From: JACDAN01 sp963847235
GTDB taxonomy: Bacteria; Actinomycetota; Thermoleophilia; Gaiellales; Gaiellaceae
DNA length: 64,000 nucleotides
Direction of reading: 5' to 3'
Assembly: GCA_963847235.1 (NCBI GenBank)
Contig: CAWJYU010000010.1
Span: 9,637-73,636, forward strand
Shown: piece by piece, positions 8,236-17,232 of the stretch
Numbering within the stretch: the stretch's first letter is position 1
How the letters are laid out: each line of letters begins with the position of its first letter
Notes under the pieces: model-generated
What the model was told of the DNA's origin: nothing
The model's input: only the letters and a program-made list of their open reading frames with translations
Databases searched by the model: none
Translations under genes and position numbers: made by a program

Positions 8236-9674
8236 CGCAGGAACGCCCAGATCCTGCGCGCGTCCTCGGGGTAGGCGACCCGCTCGAATGCCGCCAGGCC
8301 GACGAGGTAGACGATCCCGCCGGCCACGATTGCGGCGAGCAGGCTGTCGCGCAGGACGAAGGTCGTCAGGGCGAGCGCTGCGGAGGCCGCCAGCGGGCCC
8401 GAGAAGACACGCGCCCAGCCGATCGACCCGGCCGTCGCCCGGGCGATCCCGAGCAGCGCGACCGCGAGGACGATCTGCGTGAGCAGCGCAGCGAGCGCGG
8501 CGCCGTCGAGCGAGCGTGCCGGGATGAGGATCAGGCTGGCGGCGATGTTGAACGCTGTCATCGCCCCGTAGACGATCGCCGTAGCTCGCTGGCGGTTCTG
8601 CGCCACGAGCATCCCGCCGGAGACGAACGCGATCGAGTACACGACGATCGCCGGCGCGAGCAGCTGGAGCGGCACGACGGCCTCGTCGAACTCCCGGCCG
8701 AAGACGAGGTGGACGATCGGCTCGCTCAGGATCGCGATGCCGACCCCGAGCGGCAGCGTGAGGGCGACGACGAGCTTGAGCGAGCCGTCGAACACCTCGC
8801 CGACCGACGGCCGCGACGTGGTCGAGAGGCGTGAAAGCACGGGAAAGACCGCGGTCGTCACGGCCCAGCTGAGGAAGAGCGTTCCCTCGAACAGCCTGAA
8901 AGCGGCGCCGTAGGCACCGACGACCTCGTCCGACTCGAGGAACGCGAGGATCGCCGTGTCCACGCGGAACATCAGCAACGAGAACACGGACGACACTCCG
9001 ACGGGCGCGGCCGCGACGAGGAGCCGGCGCCAACTGCCAGTGCTGACGGCGAGGCGCGGGCGCGCCACGCGCCGCGCCATGAGCACATAGGCGAGCACCA
9101 GCGCGGCGAGCGCGCCGCCGACGAAGACGATCGAGACGGCAACGACAGACGCACCCGCCAGGACGGCAGCGATTCCGGCCACGGCCGTGAGCAGCCGCTG
9201 GGTGATGAGCACGACCGGGACGTAGACGAGCTGCTCGAACGCCTGGTAGACGGCGAAGCACGTGGACGCAATTTGCTCTCCCAGGTGCGCGATCCCCAGG
9301 AGGAGCACGACCCAGCGCGTCTCGCCGTCGACGCCGGCGGCGGTCATTACGAGTCCTGCAGCGAGGAGGACCGGCAGGGCCAGCGCCAGCTTGAGGCCAA
9401 CCGTGTTCGCGAAGTACTCGTCCAGCCGCGACCGGTCCCGCGCCACCTCGCGGGTGAGCACCTGATCCTGTCCGAACCCCGCGAGCACGGTCAGCATGGC
9501 GGCGAGCGTGAGCCCGAACACGAAGACGCCGAACCCGCCCTCGCCGAGCTGCCGGGCGAGGACGACGAAGAACGCGATCGAGATCAGCTTCGAGCCGACG
9601 TCCGCGGCACCGCGGTAGACGGTGTTCGCCAGGATGCGCCTCGTGCCCACGTCGGACACGTGGGTTTCGCTCAC
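8202..9674 (-). CDS. Polysaccharide flippase (Wzx/MATE-like)
   Basis: 490 residues, hydrophobic throughout with about 12-14 membrane helices, starting ILANTVYRGAADVGSKLISI, typical of the polysaccharide biosynthesis/MurJ-like MVF superfamily. It would flip undecaprenyl-linked repeat units across the membrane. The GTG start at 9674 overlaps the stop of the upstream GT4 as GTGA; 57 in-frame codons upstream of it are antisense-like and rejected. It shares the locus with an O-antigen ligase, consistent with a Wzx/Wzy pathway. Confidence 0.88.
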   Translation of the reverse strand: MSETHVSDVGTRRILANTVYRGAADVGSKLISIAFFVVLARQLGEGGFGVFVFGLTLAAMLTVLAGFGQDQVLTREVARDRSRLDEYFANTVGLKLALALPVLLAAGLVMTAAGVDGETRWVVLLLGIAHLGEQIASTCFAVYQAFEQLVYVPVVLITQRLLTAVAGIAAVLAGASVVAVSIVFVGGALAALVLAYVLMARRVARPRLAVSTGSWRRLLVAAAPVGVSSVFSLLMFRVDTAILAFLESDEVVGAYGAAFRLFEGTLFLSWAVTTAVFPVLSRLSTTSRPSVGEVFDGSLKLVVALTLPLGVGIAILSEPIVHLVFGREFDEAVVPLQLLAPAIVVYSIAFVSGGMLVAQNRQRATAIVYGAMTAFNIAASLILIPARSLDGAALAALLTQIVLAVALLGIARATAGSIGWARVFSGPLAASAALALTTFVLRDSLLAAIVAGGIVYLVGLAAFERVAYPEDARRIWAFLRQSREPAAAPR

Positions 9675-10817
9675 GGCGTCGGGTGCAAAGCCGCTGTCTC
9701 GGCAGACCCGGCCCGGTCGAGCGACCGTCCGAGGATCTCTCCGTACAGAGCGACGATGTGATCGTTCGCGGTGCGCACGTCGTGGGCTTGCTCGGCCCGC
9801 CGGCGTCCGGCCCTGCCTTCGTCGGCGACGAGCATCGGATCGCACAGTCGCTCGGCGAGGGCCTCTCCGAGCTCCGCGACGGATTCGACCGGAACGATCC
9901 GCCCTGCCTCCTCGCCGAGCGCCTCGCGCGCGCCGCCGACGTCCGTTGCGACCACGCTCCGGCCGGTGGCCATCGCCTCGAGCAGCGTGAGCGACATGCC
10001 CTCCCAGCGGGAGGGCGCGACGACGACGTCGGCTGCCGCGAGCCAGGCGGGGATGTCGTCGCGCGTTCCCACCAGGTCGACGCCCTCGCTCGCCGCGGCC
10101 CGCAGCTCGGTCTCTGTGGGGCCGTCGCCGACGAGGACGAGCCTGGCGCCTGGCACACGAGCCCGAACCGCCGGCCAGGCCTCGAGCAGCACGTCCTGCC
10201 CCTTCTGGCGGCAGAGGCGTCCGACGCAGACCGCGAGCGGCCCCTCCGCGAGCTCCAGCCGGGCGCGCGCAGCTTCGCGCTCATGCGCTCCGGCCGGAGC
10301 GAACGCCTCGAGGTCGACGCCGTTGGGGACGACCTCGTAGCGGCCGTCGATGCCCGCGTCGACCCCGTGGCGGCGCTCGGTCTCGCTCACGCAGACGATC
10401 GCGTCCGCCCAGCCGGCCGAGCGCCGCTCCCAGAGCGTCGCCGCGCGCTCGCATCGGCCCGCGCAGGGCCTCGAACGACCAGCTGTGCGGCTGGAAGAGC
10501 GTCGGCCGCCGGCCGCGCAGCGCAACGCGCCCGGCCAGGCCGGCCTTCGACGAGTGCAGGTGCACCAGATCGGGATCCTCGACCGCGATCAGCCGGGCGA
10601 GGGAACGCGCCTCGAGCACTGACCCCGGTCCGGGCGAGCGGTTCGCGTCCCAGTCCGAGAATCGGGCCCCCGCGGCGAGGACCGCAGGTCTCAGCGTCGG
10701 CGGTCCGGCGACCACGACGTCGAGCCCGCGCGCCGCCTGGTCCCGGGCCAGCTGCGCGACGACCGTCCCCACGCCACCGTCGCCCGGCTGGGAGACGTGC
10801 ATGACGCGAGCAGACAT
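9671..10817 (-). CDS. Family 4 glycosyltransferase (frameshift at about 10454)
   Basis: GT-B enzyme of about 381 residues when corrected. N-terminal domain: RVMHVSQPGDGGVGTVVAQL, LVHLHSSKAGLAGR. C-terminal domain: VGRLCRQKGQDVLLEAW, DDIPAWLAAADVVVAPS and SRWEGMSLTLLEAMATGRSV, the donor-binding EX7E region. The two halves lie in different frames: between FEALRGP and ERAATLWERR there is one extra base (around 10451-10457). Given similar lesions across the window I treat it as one gene. The start MSARVMHV at 10817 is favoured; the stop overlaps the flippase start. Confidence 0.83.
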
Positions 10818-10985
10818 CGCAAAGAGCTTAGGTACCGCAGCTGCGGGGAGGGCCAGGAGAGCTGTGCGTGCGCCGTTCGGCATCGGCTACGAGCATCGGC
10901 CGCGGCAACCCTTTCGGGGGTCACTGGAACGAGGGATTCGCCCCTTGATCGGATCGGGCCTCGAGTTCCCGACCTGGGCCTCCGT

Positions 10986-10991
10986 TATGTT
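10986..10991 (+). promoter_or_regulatory. TATGTT -10 box of the Wzz/BY-kinase gene
   Basis: TATGTT ends 7 nt before GTG at 10999. It overlaps the earlier in-frame ATG at 10987, so the GTG is the better start. No SD sequence is present. Confidence 0.45.
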
Positions 10992-10998
10992 GATCGAA

Positions 10999-12585
10999 GT
11001 GAGCGAACGCGACAGCTCGGAGGGCCGGGCCGGGTCCGCCCGGGACAGCGTCGGAGAACAGCCGATCGAGGTGCGCAGGCACCTCGATGCGATCCGGCGA
11101 GCCCGCTGGTTCATCCTCGCCTTCGTCGCGGCGGTCACGGTCACCGCGGTCGTGGTCTCACTGCTCCTGCCGGAGCGCTACCGGGCGACGGCGACGATCG
11201 TGCTCGAGGAGCCGCTCAGCCCGTTCGGCGGCTCCGACGTCGAGACGGTTCAGCGCCGCCTCGAGACGATCCAGCAGCTCCTCGGGACGAACCAGGTGCT
11301 CGACGGGGCCGCCGAGAGCGTCCCGGGCGAGACCCGCGACTCGCTCGAGGACAGCGTCAGCTCCTCGGTCGACAACTCGTCCAACATCATCCGGATCTCA
11401 GCCGAGGCGGACGAGCCCGAGAAAGCCGCCGCGATTGCGAACGCCGTCGCGCAGACATTCCTCGAGCGGCAGGCGGCGGCGGAGCGCGAGCGGCTCGCAG
11501 AGGCTCGGCGACAGCTCGAGACGCAGCTCAACCGCCTGCGCGCGTCCGGTGCCCGACCGGAGGAGATCGAAGCCGTGCGGCAGCGGATCAGCGAGCTGAC
11601 CGTGAGCGAGGTGAGCGCGGGGTCGGAGCTCGAGCTGGCTCAGCCCGCCGAGCCCCCCGACGAGCCGTTCTCGCCGCGCCCGATCCGCAACGGCCTGCTC
11701 GCCTTCTTCGCCTCGCTGTTCCTGGCCGTGCTCATTGCGCTCGGTCGAGACCTCCTCGTGCCCCGCGCCGGCAGCGCTCGCGAGCTGAGCCGTCTGCTCA
11801 ACCTGCCGGTGCTCGCCGGCATCCCGTACGTCTCCCGGCGTTTCAACCGACGGCGGACGAACATGCTCACCGCCGTCGCCAACGAGGCGTACCAGACCCT
11901 CCAGGCTTCCGTGCGCTTCGAGCTGCCGGCGGACCGGCAGCGCGTGATCCTCGTGTCGAGTGCGCTCGAGGGGGAGGGGAAGACGCATGTCTCGGCGGGA
12001 CTGGGGCGGGCCCTCGCCCGCGTCGGGCACAAGACGCTCGTGGTGTGCGCCGATCTGCGCTTCCCCACCCTCCACAACCAGTTCGGCCTCGCGAGAGCGC
12101 CGGGGCTGTCGGACATCCTCGAGGGGATCGGACACAACGGCGCCCAGCCCGACGAGGCGATCGCCGAGGCGCTCAAGAGCCCGGTCCACGCGCACGGCCG
12201 GGCCGGCGACAACCTGAAGATCCTGACCAGCGGCACGCGGCCGCAGGACCCCTCCGCGCTCCTCTTCGGCACCGCGCTCGATCGTTTCTTCGGAGCGGTC
12301 GCGAAGCTCGACTACTCGTACGTGATCGTCGACGGGCCGCCCCTGCTCGGGGTCGCGGACGCACACGCGTTGGCCCAGCGCGCGGACGGCATCCTCGTGG
12401 TCTCGCGGCTCGACCGCTCCACGCTCGAGGACGCGATCGAGATGAACGACCTGCTCTACCGGCTCGAGGCGCGCCCGCTCGGGCTCGTCGTCGTCGGCGT
12501 CCGGCGCTCCACCGGCTACGCCTACGCCGGGGCCAGTTCGAGTGGATCGCCGCCGCCGGTCGCCCCGGTCACAAGAAGCTCGTAG
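10999..12585 (+). CDS. Wzz chain-length protein fused to BY-kinase domain
   Basis: 528 residues: cytoplasmic start, TM1 (about 36-56, WFILAFVAAVTVTAVVVSLL), extracytoplasmic Wzz region with coiled coil (about 140-200), TM2 (about 232-250), then a BY-kinase domain with Walker A SSALEGEGKT (about 323), Walker A' ADLRFP (about 350) and Walker B YVIVDGPP (about 440). Such co-polymerases set polysaccharide chain length and autophosphorylate on C-terminal tyrosines. Here the tail has only two tyrosines (TGYAYAG), so phosphorylation may be limited. The LMW-PTP at 6750 is a possible partner. Converges on the ligase gene with a 17-bp overlap. Confidence 0.88.
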   Translation: MSERDSSEGRAGSARDSVGEQPIEVRRHLDAIRRARWFILAFVAAVTVTAVVVSLLLPERYRATATIVLEEPLSPFGGSDVETVQRRLETIQQLLGTNQVLDGAAESVPGETRDSLEDSVSSSVDNSSNIIRISAEADEPEKAAAIANAVAQTFLERQAAAERERLAEARRQLETQLNRLRASGARPEEIEAVRQRISELTVSEVSAGSELELAQPAEPPDEPFSPRPIRNGLLAFFASLFLAVLIALGRDLLVPRAGSARELSRLLNLPVLAGIPYVSRRFNRRRTNMLTAVANEAYQTLQASVRFELPADRQRVILVSSALEGEGKTHVSAGLGRALARVGHKTLVVCADLRFPTLHNQFGLARAPGLSDILEGIGHNGAQPDEAIAEALKSPVHAHGRAGDNLKILTSGTRPQDPSALLFGTALDRFFGAVAKLDYSYVIVDGPPLLGVADAHALAQRADGILVVSRLDRSTLEDAIEMNDLLYRLEARPLGLVVVGVRRSTGYAYAGASSSGSPPPVAPVTRSS

Positions 12586-13924
12586 CCCGCGATCGGCCCC
12601 GGCCGATCATCGCGCCGATCCAGATCAGCGCCGCGATCAGCCAGAGGTGGCGCCAGTGCAGCGTGTCGACGAACACGCTGTTGGCGAGCGTCCCGCACCA
12701 GGCTGCGAGTAAGGCTGCGGACCCGATGCCGAACGTCCCGCGGCCGCTGATCGCATTTCGCGCCGCAGCTCCGAGCGTGGCGAGGAAGAGCAGGACCACG
12801 GTGAGCAGCCCGAGGAATCCTTGCTCCGTGAGCGCGTTGACGTACGTGCTGTGCGCCGCGTACCCGACGACCTCCTCGTACTGGCCGGGGCCGATGCCGA
12901 ACGGGTGTGAGGCGGCGAGCTCGACACCGGCCCGCTGCGCGGCGAAGCGGTCCTCGTCGTACCGCTGAAACCGAGCCCGCTCCTCGAAGAAGTCCCCTGA
13001 GCCGGAGAGGACGATCGCGCCGAACAGGACGAGGATCGCCGCAACGATCGTGCCGACCAGGACGAAAGCCTTGCGACCGCCGCCGCGCCGAAAGGCGAAG
13101 ACCGTGAGCATCGTCAGAGCGGCGACGGCGGCGTTCAGCCAGGCCGCCCGCGAGTAGGCGAACAGCACGCCGATCGAGAGCACGAAGAGAAGCGCGAGCT
13201 TCGTGACCCTCCCGGAACGCAGCAGTCGAGGCTCGAGCAGCTCCTCGACGAGGATGAGCGTCGGGAAGACCAGGAAAGGCCCGAACACGTTCGGATCCTC
13301 GAAGAACGCCTTCGCGCGCCCGTCGTTGTGCCACGCATCCGCTGCGGCCAGCGGCAGGAACGGGGCCAGAGCGCCGACGGCGGCCGAGAAGACCGCAGCG
13401 ACGAGCAGCCCACGAACGACCAGTCTCATCCGCGACTCCGAATCGATCCACGCGGTCAGCCAGACCGAGAACGCGACCAGGTACGCGGTGACCACGAAGA
13501 AGCGGACGGCCTCCCCCGGGTAGACCGAGGCCGCCGCGGATGCCACGTTCAGCACGAGGAAGAAGCCGAGGAGGAGTGCGATCGTCGGGGGGATGCGGCG
13601 GAGGTGCGCGCGTCCCGTCACGATCGCCACGGCGATCGCCACGGCGAAGACGATGTCCGGCGGAGCCGGCTCGACGAAGACGATCCCGAAGAGCACGAAC
13701 CCGAGCGCCACGACGGCCGCGTAGCGAACGAGCGCCAGCCCGAGCAAGGCGAGGAGCCCCATGCCTCCGAGGACGACGAGCGAGAGTGGCGGCGGGCTCG
13801 GGGCGAGCGCAACGGCCAGGGCGCCGCCGAGCAGCAAGGCGACGGCCATCCAGCCGGCGTCGGCTCCGGAGCGCCACGCGGCCTCGGCTGTCGGCCGCGG
13901 AAGCTGAGGCTGCGCGACGCTCAC
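12569..13924 (-). CDS. O-antigen ligase/polymerase family membrane protein
   Basis: 451 residues with about 10-12 membrane helices. The large periplasmic loop holds DRFAAQRAGVELAASHPFGI and GPGQYEEVVGYAAHSTYVNA, the Wzy_C signature (conserved Arg, G-x-G, and H-s-xY). It probably polymerises or ligates the exopolysaccharide repeat. GTG start at 13924, only 6 bp after the epimerase stop on the same strand, so the two form an operon. Whether it acts as polymerase (Wzy) or ligase (WaaL) cannot be told from sequence. Confidence 0.87.
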   Translation of the reverse strand: MSVAQPQLPRPTAEAAWRSGADAGWMAVALLLGGALAVALAPSPPPLSLVVLGGMGLLALLGLALVRYAAVVALGFVLFGIVFVEPAPPDIVFAVAIAVAIVTGRAHLRRIPPTIALLLGFFLVLNVASAAASVYPGEAVRFFVVTAYLVAFSVWLTAWIDSESRMRLVVRGLLVAAVFSAAVGALAPFLPLAAADAWHNDGRAKAFFEDPNVFGPFLVFPTLILVEELLEPRLLRSGRVTKLALLFVLSIGVLFAYSRAAWLNAAVAALTMLTVFAFRRGGGRKAFVLVGTIVAAILVLFGAIVLSGSGDFFEERARFQRYDEDRFAAQRAGVELAASHPFGIGPGQYEEVVGYAAHSTYVNALTEQGFLGLLTVVLLFLATLGAAARNAISGRGTFGIGSAALLAAWCGTLANSVFVDTLHWRHLWLIAALIWIGAMIGRGRSRATSFL

Positions 13925-13930
13925 GGCGCG

Positions 13931-14956
13931 CTACTGGCTGCTGTCGCCCGCCGGGCTCAGCGGCCGCTCGACGCCGTCCGAGAGAGCCATGCGCTCGTGC
14001 TCGATCACCTCGGCGAGGATCCCGTCGAGGTCGACGGTCGGCTCCCACCCGAGGTCGGCCCGGATCCTGTCGGTGGACGGGACGCGCTGGAACATCTCCT
14101 CGACGCCGTGGCCGTAGACCTGCTCGTACGGGACGAAGACGAGCTCGGACGAGCTTCCGGTGGCGCGGAGGACCCGCTCGGCCAGCTCGAGGATCGTCAC
14201 GACCTCGGTCGAGCCGACGTTGTAGATCTTTCCGGTCGTGTCCGGCGCGGACATCATCCGCTCCAGCCCACGCACGACGTCACGGACGTGACAGAAGCAG
14301 CGCGTCTGCGAGCCGTCGCCGTGCACCTCGAGGGGCTCGCCGGCCAGCGCCGCCTGCACGAACCGTGGGATCACGTTGCCGTACTGGCCGCTCTGCCTCG
14401 GCCCGACCGTGTTGAAGAGCCTTGCGATCACGCAGCGCAGGCCCTCCTCCTCGTGCCGCGCCAGCGCGAGGAACTCGTCCATCGCCTTGGAGTCCGCGTA
14501 CGCCCAGCGCTTGGCTGTCGTCGGCCCGTAGATCCGGCGCGCGTCCTCCCGGAGCGGAAGGTCCTCCCCCGGATGGTCGCCGTAGACCTCCGAGCTGGAG
14601 GCGATCAGGACCGGCTTGCCGAACCGGCCCGCGTACTCGAGGACGTTCTCCGTCCCGCGGACGTTGGTGAGGAGCGTGTGCCCGGGCCGCTCGACGATCA
14701 GCCGCACGCCGACGGCGGCGGCGAGGTGGAAGACGACGTCGGCCTTGTGAACCAGCTCGCTGACCACCGAAGATGATAAAACCGACTCGACAGTGAGATG
14801 AAAGTGGAGATTTCGGTAGATATGGAAGAGATTGGCCTCCGATCCCGTCGAGAGATCGTCTAATGCGTAGACCTCCCAACCGTCGTCGAGCAGCAGCTCG
14901 GCGAGATGCGAGCCGATGAATCCAGCGCCACCCGTGACGAGAGCCGTGCCAGCCAT
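13931..14956 (-). CDS. NAD-dependent sugar epimerase/dehydratase
   Basis: 341 residues, extended SDR. TALVTGGAGFIGSHLAELLL is the Rossmann dinucleotide loop, with a following Asp (ALDDLSTG) pointing to NAD+. The catalytic residues appear as SSSEVYG and YADSKAMDE (Y-x3-K). GNVIPRFVQAALAGEPLEVHGDG and RCFCHVRDVV are typical of UDP-sugar epimerases and UDP-glucuronate decarboxylases. It supplies a nucleotide sugar to the exopolysaccharide pathway; exact substrate uncertain. ATG at 14956 with TACGCT 7 nt upstream on the minus strand (14964-14969), so probably leaderless. Confidence 0.88.
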   Translation of the reverse strand: MAGTALVTGGAGFIGSHLAELLLDDGWEVYALDDLSTGSEANLFHIYRNLHFHLTVESVLSSSVVSELVHKADVVFHLAAAVGVRLIVERPGHTLLTNVRGTENVLEYAGRFGKPVLIASSSEVYGDHPGEDLPLREDARRIYGPTTAKRWAYADSKAMDEFLALARHEEEGLRCVIARLFNTVGPRQSGQYGNVIPRFVQAALAGEPLEVHGDGSQTRCFCHVRDVVRGLERMMSAPDTTGKIYNVGSTEVVTILELAERVLRATGSSSELVFVPYEQVYGHGVEEMFQRVPSTDRIRADLGWEPTVDLDGILAEVIEHERMALSDGVERPLSPAGDSSQ

Positions 14957-15120
14957 TGACGCCAGCGTAGTTGCTCGGCCCGTCGGCGTTCTCGCTGTAA
15001 GTTCACTCGAAAGGGGTACCCCTATGGCGTATCCATAAGGATTGTCCAGACGTTTTTCGGTCGAGAAGAGATGTACGCGCTCAACGGAGCGCTTAGGGAC
15101 TGCGGACTGCGGAGGTTGGA
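14957..15120. promoter_or_regulatory. Divergent regulatory region of the polysaccharide locus
   Basis: 164 bp between the divergent epimerase and surface-protein genes. It contains GGGGTACCCC followed directly by TATGG-CGTAT-CCATA (about 15013-15037), two adjacent palindromes that look like an operator. The minus-strand -10 box TACGCT is at 14964-14969. A T-run (about 15051-15056) follows the palindromes. I see no clear plus-strand promoter. Confidence 0.45.
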
Positions 15121-15523
15121 ATGGCACGGAACCGGCGACTCGTGGCGGTCGCCGCAGCAACACTCCTCGCACTTCTTGTGCGCGGGCTCGGCGTTTGCGG
15201 CGACGCCTCAAAGGATCTACCGCGATCTGGCGGACAACGGCCGGCTCGACGGCCGCTACACGCGGGCCGAGATCGAGCGGGCGTTCGACCTTCCACCGGT
15301 CGTAGGCACCGACGCGCAACGCCCGAGGAAGCCCATCCGTGTCCCTCAGTCCAGCGAGGCGACGCCGGCGCCGCGAGCGACCGGCAACACGGATCGGCGC
15401 ATCCCCTTCACCGCTCTCGACGCCGCCTTGCTGGTGGCCGGGGGCGTTCCGCTGCTCCTCATCGGAGCAGGACTGCGGCGACGGCTCGCTGAGCCGAGCA
15501 AGGCTCAAGTAGTCGGCGGATGA
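15121..15523 (+). CDS. Secreted protein with LPxTG-like C-terminal anchor (frameshift about 15180)
   Basis: About 133 residues when one extra base near 15180 is removed. Signal peptide MARNRRLVAVAAATLLALLV continuing into AGSAFA, with cleavage before ATPQ. The mature part is short (YRDLADNGRLDGRYTRAEIERAF) and then Pro/Thr-rich. It ends IPFTALDAALLVAGGVPLLL, a membrane segment and Arg cluster (GLRRRL), matching the variant LPFTG-type sorting signals of actinobacteria. It is probably a wall- or membrane-linked surface protein tied to the polysaccharide. Its stop overlaps the next ATG. No sortase is visible in the window. Confidence 0.68.
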
Positions 15524-17011
15524 TCGAGCCGACAGCCACGTCTGCGCCCCCACGGGCGCTATCGCCCCAACCGCCGGACCGGATTTCGCTCCGCCGACGC
15601 GCTCTCGGGATGCGGCCCGAGGTCGCCTGGACGCTCGCCCGGCTCGGGCTCGACACCGCGATGCTGGTGGCTGCGGCGGTCGCGGCGACCTTCGGTTCGC
15701 ACGCCGCCGGCATCAACGCCACGCCCGCCGGCTGGCTTCTCCTCTTCGCCGTCCTGGTCGTCGCCACCAGCGCGGCGCGCGGGATGTACCGGCCGAAACT
15801 TCGAGCCGACATCCTGGACGAGCTCCGCGGCGTCGTGACCTCGACCTTGCTCGCGGGCATGGCGGTGCTCACCCTGCGCGAGCTGCTGACAGAACCGGCC
15901 GACCTCTCGGCACAGAGCCTCCGGCCCTGGGCCTTCGCGACCGTCTACGTGGCCGCCGGCCGGGTCGCCCTGCACTGGTCGCGGGCGAAGGCGAGGCAGA
16001 ACGGCGAGGCCCTTCGCCCGACGCTCATCGTCGGCGCGGGACAGATCGGCCGCCTGATGGCGAAGCGCCTCCAGTCGCAGCCCGAGCTGGGCCTGAAGCC
16101 GATCGGATTCCTCGACGGCGACGCGATGGCGGCCGCCGACGACGATGCAGCGCGGCTCCCGGTGCTCGGCGCGAGCTGGGACCTCGAGCGCGTCGTCGCC
16201 GATTACGGGGTCCAGCAGGTGATCGTGACCTTCTCGACCGCGCCGCACGAAGTCCTGCTCCGCCTCGTCCAGCGCTGTGAGGAGCTCGGCATCCAGGTCG
16301 CCTTCGTCCCCCGCCTCTTCGAGCGGATGAGCCAGCGCCTGACGATCGACTACCTGGGAGGCGTTCCGCTCGTCGATGGCGCGCCGTCCGAACCCCCGGG
16401 GCATCCAGTTCGGGATCAAGTACGCGGCCGACCGGCTGCTCGCTGCGATCCTGCTCGTGATCGTGTCGCCGCTGCTGGTGGGCGCCGCGCTCGCTGTCTG
16501 GCTGTCGCTCGGCCGGCCGCTGTTCTTCAAGCAGCGCCGCGTGGGGCGCGACGGGCGCGAGTTCGACATGCTCAAGTTCCGGACGATGCGGGCAGCCGAA
16601 GGGAAAGACGGCGCCGAGTTCCAGCTCGAGGAGGGCACGGCCCCCGGTGGCGTCGAGGGCGTCGACCGCCGCACGCCGGTGACCGCGTTCCTGCGCCGGT
16701 CCTCGATCGACGAGCTTCCGCAGCTCCTGAACGTGCTCGTCGGCCATATGTCGATCGTCGGCCCGAGACCCGAGCGGAGCCACTACGTCCGGCTCTTCGA
16801 GGAGAGCATCTACCGGTACGGCGACCGCCACCGCGTCAAGTCTGGGATCACGGGCTGGTCGCAGGTGAACGGCCTTCGCGGCAAGACCTCGCTGGCCGAC
16901 CGGGTCGAGTGGGACAACTACTACATCGAGAACTGGTCCTTCTGGCTCGACTTCAAGATCCTGCTGCTCACGTTCGCCTCGGTCCTCCGTCCTTCGCGGC
17001 AGGCCGAGTAG
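15520..17011 (+). CDS. Polyprenyl-phosphate sugar-1-phosphate transferase (frameshift about 16376)
   Basis: About 496 residues when corrected; WbaP/WcaJ-type initiating enzyme. Four N-terminal helices, then a CoA-binding-like domain (TLIVGAGQIGRLMAKRL, QQVIVTFSTA), then a fifth helix and the catalytic Bac_transf domain: FKQRRVGRDGREFDMLKFRT, SSIDELPQLLNVLVGHMSIV, GPRPE, and YYIENWSFWLDFKIL. It loads the first sugar phosphate onto undecaprenyl phosphate. The halves are in two frames separated by one extra base around 16370-16380 (between GVPLV and RPNPRGIQFG). ATGA overlap with the gene before. Confidence 0.88.
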
Positions 17012-17232
17012 CCCGCCGCAGAATCTGCTCCGGACGACGGGCTAAACCGCTGCGGCCTTTCTGCCGAAAGCCCTTTTGAGGAAGATGCGGTTACACAGTC
17101 GTAAAGACTTTTCACGTGATCGCCAGCGCCCGACGTGGGCGCCGATCACTGAGCTACGATGGCCCAGCCTTCGATCTGTGGCCGGCGGTCCCGGCCTTTC
17201 AGAGGAAACGTCGTGGAAAGGGGAGTCGAAGG
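17012..17232. promoter_or_regulatory. clpC upstream region with hairpin
   Basis: 221 bp. An inverted repeat at 17116-17149 pairs GTGATCG...GCGCCC with GGGCGC...CGATCAC. Upstream is an AT-richer stretch (about 17080-17115) that may hold the promoter, but I cannot assign -35/-10 boxes with confidence. I see no CIRCE, CtsR or HAIR heat-shock operator. AAGGGGAG at 17217-17224 is the ribosome site. Confidence 0.4.
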
